DNA of 24,110 nucleotides from Candidatus Rifleibacteriota bacterium. GTDB lineage: Bacteria; Riflebacteria; Ozemobacteria; Ozemobacterales; Ozemobacteraceae. The stretch lies in assembly GCA_029560455.1 (NCBI GenBank), contig JAKQKW010000388.1:1-24110 (forward strand), written 5' to 3'. A program made the position numbers and the translations under genes. Numbering within the stretch: the first letter of the stretch is position 1; each line of letters begins with the position of its first letter. Shown here in pieces: positions 15,117 through 22,802 of this stretch. The notes beneath the pieces were generated by a model that did not search any database, was not told the origin of the DNA, and worked only from the letters and a program-made list of their open reading frames with translations.

Positions 15117-16010
15117 ATGAAAAAAATCCTGACTTTACTGGCCGTAATAATGACCATTGCCTCGATAGGCCTGGCAGAACCGATGAAACTCGAACCAGCT
15201 CAACAGAAAAACCTGAACGTATTTTTCAGCAACTTTTCTGAAGCCCATGTGGCAAGCTTTTCTCAGGGTACCCTGACCGATCAGGCCATGATCGACTTTG
15301 CCCTTCGCCATTTGTATATCAACAAGCTCAAATCGCTGAAGCCCTCTAAAGACGGTTATTCTGTCATAGCGACCACGAAGCAGGTTGACACGGCAGCGAT
15401 GAAATACTTCGGGCAGAAGCCTTCTCAGCACAAGGAAAAATCATATTCAATACCGGTCGCTGATGGCGACATGTTTATTTTCTCACAGCTCGACACGCTT
15501 GAAGACGTTGGCAGCGATACTTTCAAAGCCAACGGCACCATTTACAGCACCGGTTCAGGCGGCACGCCCGATGTGCATGCAACTCCCGCAGAGTGGGAAA
15601 AAGCAGGCGAAGAAGTGAGTGTCGCCGGCAAATTCTCGGCTTTGATAAAGGCTCAGGATGAACGCCATATTCTCGTCGAATATCTTCCGGTCGAAAGCGC
15701 GCCCGACGAAACCGAACCGGCCGATAAGACAGAAAATACTCCGAAACTTGACCAAGACCATGTTAAAGCACTTGTAATGAAAGATATTTTCGACTGGCAG
15801 CAACTCGAAGAAGCCGGCAAAATCGAACTTATAAATCAGATCAAACAGGTCTGGCGCGCCAACGGTCACGAAACAGACGCCAACGCGATGGAAGCCGCTG
15901 CCATCAGGGAAAAAATGGTTCTCGGCGATCAGGCGAACGTGTTCGAATCTGCATGCAAAGCCGCCGGAATCGACATGGAACCTTACTGGAAAATCTACAA
16001 TCAGGAGTGA
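15117..16010 (+). CDS. Secreted two-domain protein of unknown function
   Basis: A 297-residue exported protein with signal MKKILTLLAVIMTIASIGLA. Residues about 27-190 form one domain, which starts LNVFFSNFSEAHVASFS and contains IDFALRHLYINKLKSL. It resembles a domain of uncharacterised secreted or lipoproteins in Firmicutes, a resemblance from memory only. A Pro/Glu/Thr-rich linker (about 195-215) leads to a short helical domain (about 218-297, DHVKALVMKDIFDW to YWKIYNQE). AGGGAG precedes ATG 15117. The next gene starts 5 bp after the stop. Confidence 0.72.
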   Translation: MKKILTLLAVIMTIASIGLAEPMKLEPAQQKNLNVFFSNFSEAHVASFSQGTLTDQAMIDFALRHLYINKLKSLKPSKDGYSVIATTKQVDTAAMKYFGQKPSQHKEKSYSIPVADGDMFIFSQLDTLEDVGSDTFKANGTIYSTGSGGTPDVHATPAEWEKAGEEVSVAGKFSALIKAQDERHILVEYLPVESAPDETEPADKTENTPKLDQDHVKALVMKDIFDWQQLEEAGKIELINQIKQVWRANGHETDANAMEAAAIREKMVLGDQANVFESACKAAGIDMEPYWKIYNQE

Positions 16011-16015
16011 TTATC

Positions 16016-16879
16016 ATGCCTTCATTAAAACCGCTGCAGGCCCTGTTGCTTGCCTTTTTGCTCGGCTCTTCGGCTTTGGCACAGGCCGAAACCTGTAAAA
16101 GCCTGAGCGAGGCGCTGGCAAAACCAGAAAAAGTGACCATACTGAACCTCGGAATGGTATATGAAGAAGATGCCGAACCGGTCGAAGAGCCCAACCCAGA
16201 CTCTTCTCTGAAGCATCTGCCGGCAGCCTTCGGCAGTCTGACCAATCTGAAAGAACTGAATATATGCGGCTTGGAGGCACTGGAAGAATTGCCCCCGGAA
16301 CTCGGCAATCTGAAAAACCTTGAAAGCATCATTATCGACAATGGCAACGGCTATCAGATGAATATCTCGTTGCCAGAAACGATTGCCGGCCTCGAGAAGC
16401 TGAAAGTTCTGCGTCTTTACGGAGCTTTCGATGCTTCGGGTATTATGGAAAATGAAAAAGGTGAACCCATCAAGGCAAAGAAACTGCCGCAGGCTCTTGG
16501 AGCTCTTCATAATCTTGAGGTTCTCGATATTGGAAGAAACGGACTCGATGAAGTACCGCCACAGGTTGCCTCTCTTTCAAAACTTGTAACTCTCAATCTG
16601 GATTACAACGGTATCAGGAAACTGCCAGAATTTGTCGGCAATCTGAAAAATCTGAAGAATCTGACGATCAACTGCAACGGCGGAACCATTCTGCCGGATT
16701 CACTGAAGAACCTGAAAGGCCTCAACATTGCCATGGGCAATGCGGCATTGAAGCTGAAAGACCAGGAAGCACTGCGCAAACGATTTCCAGAAGCCGTTTT
16801 TGACTTCTCCAGTGAATTCGACGAAGAAACCGCAAACGAAATGATTCCTGAATCTCCCGTTGTCAACCAGGGAGACTGA
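16016..16879 (+). CDS. Secreted leucine-rich-repeat protein
   Basis: A 287-residue exported protein. Residues 1-24 are a signal peptide ending ALAQA. About seven leucine-rich repeats of roughly 23 residues follow (about 55-255), with consensus LPxxLGxLxNLxxLxI as in bacterial and plant-like LRR proteins. Examples are LPAAFGSLTNLKELNI, LPPELGNLKNLESI, LPQALGALHNLEVLDI and LPEFVGNLKNLKNLTI. A C-terminal tail (about 256-287) is charged and acidic. LRR arrays bind proteins; the partner is unknown. CAGGAG overlaps the end of the previous gene, so the two are translationally linked, which makes the preceding secreted protein a candidate partner. Confidence 0.88.
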   Translation: MPSLKPLQALLLAFLLGSSALAQAETCKSLSEALAKPEKVTILNLGMVYEEDAEPVEEPNPDSSLKHLPAAFGSLTNLKELNICGLEALEELPPELGNLKNLESIIIDNGNGYQMNISLPETIAGLEKLKVLRLYGAFDASGIMENEKGEPIKAKKLPQALGALHNLEVLDIGRNGLDEVPPQVASLSKLVTLNLDYNGIRKLPEFVGNLKNLKNLTINCNGGTILPDSLKNLKGLNIAMGNAALKLKDQEALRKRFPEAVFDFSSEFDEETANEMIPESPVVNQGD

Positions 16880-16905
16880 TCGACCCAATTCTTTTTCGAC
16901 ACCTT

Positions 16906-16950
16906 AAGCCAGTCTGTAAAAGCCACTATGGCTGACACAGACTGGTTTTT
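16906..16950 (+). terminator. Intrinsic terminator of the secreted-protein operon
   Basis: A 9-bp stem (16909-16917 with 16937-16945, CCAGTCTGT/ACAGACTGG) encloses a nested AGCC/GGCT hairpin and is followed by TTTTT. It ends the five-gene run 27 bp after the last stop, just before the convergent cyclase gene. Confidence 0.88.
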
Positions 16951-16964
16951 GCTTATCGCCGCAT

Positions 16965-19817
16965 TTATGCAGAGCCTTGTCCGGCAACATGGCTCAGGCA
17001 GACCAGACAGGCTTCGACTTCCTGAGTTTTGCCCTTGACGTGGCGAATCGGCAGTGTTTCCGCGGTAAATCCTTCAGGCAGGCAATCCTTCAGATGGCCG
17101 GAAATAACGATGCCGCCTTCTGCCTGCTGCGAAGCCACATAAGCCAATCTGGCCGCCAGATTGACCGGGTCACCAACCACAGTTCTCGACAGTCTGGCAG
17201 TTTCTGCACCCATTATGCCGGCAATCGTCATGCCCGCGTTAATACCGATGCTGATTTTTGCACCCGCCTGAGCCTGCATACTGCCGGCGATGGCTCTGGC
17301 GATGTGTATGGCCGGCCCGACAACCGGGGTGTCAGCATCATGCTCAAATACTATCATCACCTTGTCTTCGATCATTTTGTCGATTTCGCCACCAAAGCTG
17401 CGAACGGCAGAGTCGGCGACCTGCAGATGGGTCTGCAGCAGCGCAAAAACCTCTGCTGCCGAATGCCCGGCCTGAAATTCTTTAAAGCCATTGATTGAAG
17501 AAAAAATAATGGTGGCATATCTGGCTTCGGTGCGATCAGCAACGAATTTGTCGCCAGATTCGGTAACTTCGCGAACAACAGAACCAGAAACATAGCTTTT
17601 CAGCCTTTCTCCCTCATCGAGGCTGCGCGCCATGGTGTTGAACGAATTGCCGATATCTCTGAACTCATCAGGATGCTCGACATTAACGCGAAATGCGAAA
17701 TTTCCGGCATAGATCTGTCGTGTCGCTTCGGTCAGTTTCTGTAACGGAACAGTGAAATACAATGCAGCGAGCCAGGCAATGAAAAAGCCGGACAGCACAA
17801 GCAAGAGCACTATCCTGCCAGCCTGCCAGGATACTCTGGCAACAAAAGCCGGATAGTTTTCTAGACTCTCGCTGCCAGCAAGGATATCGGGGGTAAAATT
17901 GCCCGGCCTCGCTGCCATTATTATTGTTTGACTGGCAGTTTCGGTAACCCCGGAAACCACTGAGCGGATGTGGTGTGCCTGCTCAGCCACATTAACCAGC
18001 TCAGGGAATTTGCGACGCAAATCCTGCAGATTATAAACATGGCTTTTAAAATATGAATATTCACCGGTAAAAGCCAGTCGTGTCGAGCCACTCAGAAGCC
18101 TGAGCCGATCTACTGGAAACAGAGAATTGTTCGTACCCTTTTTAAATTCCCATACCAGATAGGCATAAGGCCTGTTTTTCGAGAAAAACAGCTTGAATAG
18201 ATAATAGTAATTTCTGTATTTGGTGTTGAATGAGAATACCGGGTCGTTGTTTTGTCTGAAACGATAGTAACTTTCTGAACCAACTGTTTTCAAAAAGATG
18301 TCACGTGCCAGCTCAATTTTCAGCTCCTGATTCAGCCGTGGAGACCTGCCGTTTTTATTGTCATTTGAATTATCTGCTGCAAGCCCTTTTTCTTCGAGCA
18401 TTTCATCGGCCCGCCAGATAAACATGCTGGTCAGCGGGTTATCGACTTTATCGATCATATGCTTATTAAATTGACGATTTAAGTAAGTTTTTACAGCATT
18501 TTTACCAAACGGTACCAGGCAGAGCGAAATGCCTCCAAAGCCTTTAATATTAAAACGATCAAGAAAATTGCAGAGATATTCTCCATCATTGCCTGAATAT
18601 TTCTCTCTGCTGAAGTTACCAATGTCTTCAAAGGAATTAAAAAATCTGAGCTCGCTCATTACTTCTCTGAACAGGTCACGGCTCTGCAGGTCAGTTTCGT
18701 TGAGATCTTCGGCCAGCGTTTCGGCAACCCGTTTTTTTTCATTTGCATAACTGCTGGAGAAAAAGTCAGCTATATAACCGGTACCGGCAAACACCGGAAT
18801 GATGATCAAAAACAGGAAAAACACCGGCAGCAGGGTTTTTATCGAAAAATCATGCCCCCTGCCAAGAAAAAATTTCTCCATGACGTATTTGAACAACACA
18901 CAGGAAATGATGCCAAGAATAGCGACCACCAGTCCATGAGAAGCAGATTTTTCAGGTGGCGGCAATGGTTTTGCTGCAAAAAATCTGCATTTCATCTTTG
19001 GATCATAATCAGCAAATGCAATCTGGTGGCCTGAATACTGGAGAGACCAGCTTTCAGAAATATTGTGATGCAACTTGCCTGCAATGTAACTTTTCAACGC
19101 CGGCGCCGCATCAAAAAATTTCGAAAAAACCTGGGTTCTGGCGTTTTCGAGCCAGACACCGACCCCCAGGTCTGAACGATCATAAAAACGGGTTTTTATC
19201 GCAATGTTTTTCTGCAGATTCATTTTTTTTTGATCTGTCAGAATGACGACGTAAATGTTGTCAGACAACCATCGACGGAAAAGAGCCGGAATAGACTGCT
19301 TCTGGTAAAGTGCCAGTTCAAACAGCAGGCCCTCCAGAGCATTTTTGTAAAAAGATGTATAAAAACTTCTGTTGCCGGAATTTATTATGCCACTGGCAGA
19401 GGCAGTAAACTCGTAACATCTGTTTTCATTTTTAGCTGACCTCAGGGTTGATAATCCAAGGTCGGTTCCGAATAAATAGTGATGCGTGGTGCCCGAAGCC
19501 GTGCTATCAATCACGACGAATTCTATTTCGACCGGAAACGGAATCTTTCTGACAAAATCAGGAAGCTGGCGGCTCAAAAAACTTTTGTAATTTTTGCTGC
19601 CAACATTTTCCAGCAGTTTTTTCATGTTTGAATGCACCCACACTGAACTTTCGTAGGTCTGCGCCATCTGCTGCAGCTCAACGGTCAGAGCATTTGCAAC
19701 CTGCCTGGCAATTTCGCTATTACGGATATTCTCAGCATTCTTGAAAGCCAGATGCGTGCTGATAACCGGAAAAAACAGACCGATTGAGAGCAAAAATGCC
19801 AGAAGAATCTTTTTCAT
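16965..19817 (-). CDS. Sensor/HAMP class III nucleotide cyclase, C2-like half (lacks first metal Asp)
   Basis: A 950-residue membrane protein. Membrane segments lie at about 2-24, 294-311, 328-347 and 669-690, giving two large extracytoplasmic domains. A HAMP linker follows (about 690-740), then a class III cyclase domain (about 765-935). The first metal position of the family (FSD) reads FSS, with Ser774 for Asp. The other residues are kept: Lys814 and Thr879 for adenine recognition, the second Asp818, and Asn886 and Arg890 of VNLAAR for the transition state. This is the pattern of mammalian C2 domains. ATG 19817 overlaps the upstream stop (ATGA), with GGAG upstream. It is inferred to act with the upstream cyclase as one enzyme making cAMP. 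The extracytoplasmic parts were not recognised. Confidence 0.85.
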   Translation of the reverse strand: MKKILLAFLLSIGLFFPVISTHLAFKNAENIRNSEIARQVANALTVELQQMAQTYESSVWVHSNMKKLLENVGSKNYKSFLSRQLPDFVRKIPFPVEIEFVVIDSTASGTTHHYLFGTDLGLSTLRSAKNENRCYEFTASASGIINSGNRSFYTSFYKNALEGLLFELALYQKQSIPALFRRWLSDNIYVVILTDQKKMNLQKNIAIKTRFYDRSDLGVGVWLENARTQVFSKFFDAAPALKSYIAGKLHHNISESWSLQYSGHQIAFADYDPKMKCRFFAAKPLPPPEKSASHGLVVAILGIISCVLFKYVMEKFFLGRGHDFSIKTLLPVFFLFLIIIPVFAGTGYIADFFSSSYANEKKRVAETLAEDLNETDLQSRDLFREVMSELRFFNSFEDIGNFSREKYSGNDGEYLCNFLDRFNIKGFGGISLCLVPFGKNAVKTYLNRQFNKHMIDKVDNPLTSMFIWRADEMLEEKGLAADNSNDNKNGRSPRLNQELKIELARDIFLKTVGSESYYRFRQNNDPVFSFNTKYRNYYYLFKLFFSKNRPYAYLVWEFKKGTNNSLFPVDRLRLLSGSTRLAFTGEYSYFKSHVYNLQDLRRKFPELVNVAEQAHHIRSVVSGVTETASQTIIMAARPGNFTPDILAGSESLENYPAFVARVSWQAGRIVLLLVLSGFFIAWLAALYFTVPLQKLTEATRQIYAGNFAFRVNVEHPDEFRDIGNSFNTMARSLDEGERLKSYVSGSVVREVTESGDKFVADRTEARYATIIFSSINGFKEFQAGHSAAEVFALLQTHLQVADSAVRSFGGEIDKMIEDKVMIVFEHDADTPVVGPAIHIARAIAGSMQAQAGAKISIGINAGMTIAGIMGAETARLSRTVVGDPVNLAARLAYVASQQAEGGIVISGHLKDCLPEGFTAETLPIRHVKGKTQEVEACLVCLSHVAGQGSA

Positions 19818-22690
19818 GCTGATTTCTCCAGGCTTTGCAGCTCATAACAACTGTCAGCATGCCTGCAGAAAATATACGGTAAGCCCACCAGATTCTTTAT
19901 TAAAGCTTCGCCAGCAATAATCCTGGTGAATCGCGCCGTTTTACTGGCACCCTCGTATTCTTCAGCCCTGGTTCTTGCCGGGCCGACTACGGAAAACTCA
20001 GACCTGGAACCAGATTTAAGAGTACCTGCCATTACCAGCCCATATTCAAGACCAATTCCGATTTCATAAGCAAAAAGCCCTCTGGAAGCTCTTTCAGCAA
20101 TAATTGCCCGGTGCTTTTCAATCATTGCCGCAGCGGCTTCAATCGCGTTCAAACAGACACGACTGTCACTGCCAGGAAAAAATGCGACAATTGCGTCACC
20201 AATAAACTGTTCGATCTGCCCCTTACAATTTTGTATTTCGGTTACCATTGCCTGCAGATGATTGTTAAGCATCTGGCTCGTAATTTCGGGCGGCTGTGAC
20301 TCGGAAATGGTGGTAAAACTGCGGATGTCTGAAAACAGAATAACACCATAAAGTTCCTGTGCTTCTGTTCTGTTTGAGCCAGTCATAACATCCTGATCGA
20401 AAGTGCGCGACACGAATTTGCCGAGAATCTGGCGTTGCCTCAGACCTGTGCCCATAAGATTGGTAGCATCGGCAAGTATTCCCAGCTCATTGCCATAGCT
20501 ATAAGAGAAAGTTCTGGAAAAGTTGCCGGCAGAAATGTCGGAAAAAACAGCAGAAAGGTCTCTGGTCGGCTCGATCATGGTTTTTGAAACCCATGCCGCC
20601 AACAGATAAATCATGCCGGTCAGAATACTCAGCAAAATAGCCAGCCACATAAGCTTCAGTTCACGGTTTTTACGGATGTCGACAATGCCAAGCATAGCTC
20701 CGGCAGACATCGACTGCATATTCATCAAGGGCTCATAGATGAAAATTTCGTTTTCATTACGCACTTCGAGCTGATATTTATAAACAGAAGATGCCTTGAT
20801 AAAATCGAGAAAACGGCGCCCCTTTTCGCTCGATATAATCCGTCGATCGGCATCGTCAATCAATATCTTCCGACCGCCATTAATGTCGTGAAGCCCGATA
20901 TAGAGGTCGCCGGCCGAAATCGACACATCGCTGAATTCTTTGATTAAAAGCCTTTTGGCCGCAGCATCGAGATTAAATCCGAGCGTAACGTAAGCAGCAG
21001 GCCAGTCTTCACGCCCAACAACAAATGAATAATTCAAGAGATTTTCTGAAGCCGATTCTCCAAAATAGCCAGGTGTTTGAAGAGATTCTCTGAAAAGGGC
21101 AGACATTTGCCTGTCGCTCCTTTTAAAAGAATCAAATATCACCTTCTGCCCCGAAGACAGCAGCAGCTGCCTGGCATCCGGAAATTCAGAAGTTAATTTT
21201 GAATGCATTGAATAACATGATGCAGAAGTATAATCGAGATGATGTCTGGCTAATAAACTGTTGCGATAAGAGTCGGCAAAATACAGCGAGTGCCTGCCAG
21301 GCCGCATCAAAAGAAGATAGCCAAGAGAGACATCTATCTGTCTGAGCTTTGCCGCAAGCAAGTCGAAGCCCTGCCGATTTTCGCTTTGAGATTCTGAAAG
21401 CAGCAGATCATGAAGCTGGTTGTCATGAAATCTTTCTTCAACCAGTCTGCTGCTGATTGAAATCATATCTTCAGATTTTTTGTCGATCAGTTCAAGTCTG
21501 GCAAAACCATCCTGAACCCTTGTTCTTATATTTGCTTCATGCAGCTGATCGATCAGTCTGAATCCGAAAAAGGCAAGCAGCAAAACCGGGAGCATCGCCG
21601 TCATGAAAAAAAGCAGGCGAAACGCGAATTCAAGTCTGAATCTGCCGTCGGCAAGCCTCAGCCAGAAAAAAGCAGACCAGAGATAGATTATTCCAGCCAG
21701 AATTCCCGGCAACACAAAACCCCGATCGCTTTCATCACCATGCTTTCTGATAAACAGCAAAGCGAAATAGGGCGTCTCGTCAGCAATTGAATCGTAATAA
21801 AACCAGCTGTCATCAATACTCTGAAGAGTTCTTGGTTTCAGGCTGGCAATATTTCTGTAAAAACTGTTTATACCAATGCGCGCCGACCGCCATACTTCAG
21901 GTAGCTGCTTCGCCTGCCGGCAGAGAACCGGTGGGTAAAGGCGATTTAAATTTTTACGACAGACAAAGACCGGAAGAAGGTCTTTGTCTTCACTTGAAAT
22001 CATGCTGGCCAGCCTGAAAAGGGCATATCTGTCATTTTCGATCAGCCCGCCCGGGAAAATTGCCATAAACCCGCCGGTGCAGCCATTATCACCGCCAAAT
22101 TTTTCCCAGTAGAGGTAATGCTGATTCTTTTCGAATATGACCGGCGTCAAACGCCCCCGACGTTCGCTGGCGAGATACCAGGGAGCAGAGTTCTCGCCGA
22201 ATACCCCCGCAAGAAACCGGCTGTGCTGGCCGATTTCTGACTCTGTTATATCGGGTCTTGCGAGCTTGACCAGCGAAGCGAAAGCTCTGGTCATTACACC
22301 TGTCTTACTGCTGCAGAAAATGGTATTTTCAGCGACAGCGAACCTTTCTGAAGTGCCCGAGAAAAACCAAAGTCGGCAGTTCCGTTTCAGATCTTCAGGG
22401 AATCCATCTGAATACAGCCCGGCAAAAACATCAGCTTTTACATCCGCTGATGATAAGCTTGAATTAAGCTTATCAACAATTTTCGAAAAGTGATTTTCAA
22501 CCTGCAGATTCAGCGAAAAGTTGGTCTGAATGCGACTCATTATTGTCTGCAGACGTTTCTGCAAAGATCGCTGCTGTTCAAGTCGATCCTCTCTAAGCAG
22601 TATTGAATGCATCTCGACAATAACGAAAAAAAGCAGCAAAAACAGAAGCAGCGGAAAAAGAAATGCAAAAATTTTACGCGACTGCTTCAA
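19814..22690 (-). CDS. Sensor/HAMP class III nucleotide cyclase, C1-like half (lacks Asn/Arg)
   Basis: A 958-residue membrane protein with the same plan as its partner. Membrane segments lie at about 8-28, 326-344, 356-378 and 681-702, with extracytoplasmic domains between the first and second and between the third and fourth. HAMP is at about 702-750 and the cyclase domain at about 780-950. Both metal aspartates are present: Asp788 in FSDIRSF and Asp832 in FIGDAI. The usual base-binding Lys is Gln828. The G-D-x-V-N-x-A-x-R block reads GPARTRAEE, so Asn becomes Thr907 and Arg becomes Glu911. A homodimer should be unable to stabilise the transition state. The start is TTG 22690, with GGGGAA upstream. 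Confidence 0.85.
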   Translation of the reverse strand: MKQSRKIFAFLFPLLLFLLLFFVIVEMHSILLREDRLEQQRSLQKRLQTIMSRIQTNFSLNLQVENHFSKIVDKLNSSLSSADVKADVFAGLYSDGFPEDLKRNCRLWFFSGTSERFAVAENTIFCSSKTGVMTRAFASLVKLARPDITESEIGQHSRFLAGVFGENSAPWYLASERRGRLTPVIFEKNQHYLYWEKFGGDNGCTGGFMAIFPGGLIENDRYALFRLASMISSEDKDLLPVFVCRKNLNRLYPPVLCRQAKQLPEVWRSARIGINSFYRNIASLKPRTLQSIDDSWFYYDSIADETPYFALLFIRKHGDESDRGFVLPGILAGIIYLWSAFFWLRLADGRFRLEFAFRLLFFMTAMLPVLLLAFFGFRLIDQLHEANIRTRVQDGFARLELIDKKSEDMISISSRLVEERFHDNQLHDLLLSESQSENRQGFDLLAAKLRQIDVSLGYLLLMRPGRHSLYFADSYRNSLLARHHLDYTSASCYSMHSKLTSEFPDARQLLLSSGQKVIFDSFKRSDRQMSALFRESLQTPGYFGESASENLLNYSFVVGREDWPAAYVTLGFNLDAAAKRLLIKEFSDVSISAGDLYIGLHDINGGRKILIDDADRRIISSEKGRRFLDFIKASSVYKYQLEVRNENEIFIYEPLMNMQSMSAGAMLGIVDIRKNRELKLMWLAILLSILTGMIYLLAAWVSKTMIEPTRDLSAVFSDISAGNFSRTFSYSYGNELGILADATNLMGTGLRQRQILGKFVSRTFDQDVMTGSNRTEAQELYGVILFSDIRSFTTISESQPPEITSQMLNNHLQAMVTEIQNCKGQIEQFIGDAIVAFFPGSDSRVCLNAIEAAAAMIEKHRAIIAERASRGLFAYEIGIGLEYGLVMAGTLKSGSRSEFSVVGPARTRAEEYEGASKTARFTRIIAGEALIKNLVGLPYIFCRHADSCYELQSLEKSA

Positions 22691-22724
22691 TTGTGACTGT
22701 TCCCCGATTTAAGAATTAACTGAC

Positions 22725-22754
22725 TTTATAACTGAATATTAGAAAATGATACAA
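22725..22754 (-). promoter_or_regulatory. Candidate promoter of the cyclase operon
   Basis: On the - strand TTGTAT (22754-22749) and TATAAA (22730-22725) are 18 bp apart. The start would be near 22718, giving a leader of about 28 bases to TTG 22690. Confidence 0.4.
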
Positions 22755-22755
22755 C

Positions 22756-22781
22756 ATACCCGCTTATCTGGGTATTTTTTT
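22756..22781 (+). terminator. Weak terminator-like hairpin in the radical SAM/cyclase spacer
   Basis: ATACCC (22756-22761) pairs with GGGTAT (22770-22775) and is followed by seven T on the + strand. Both flanking genes run on the - strand, so the T-tract points the wrong way for them. It may block antisense transcription or be chance. Confidence 0.3.
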
Positions 22782-22802
22782 GCACCAGATCAGAAAGGGT
22801 CA

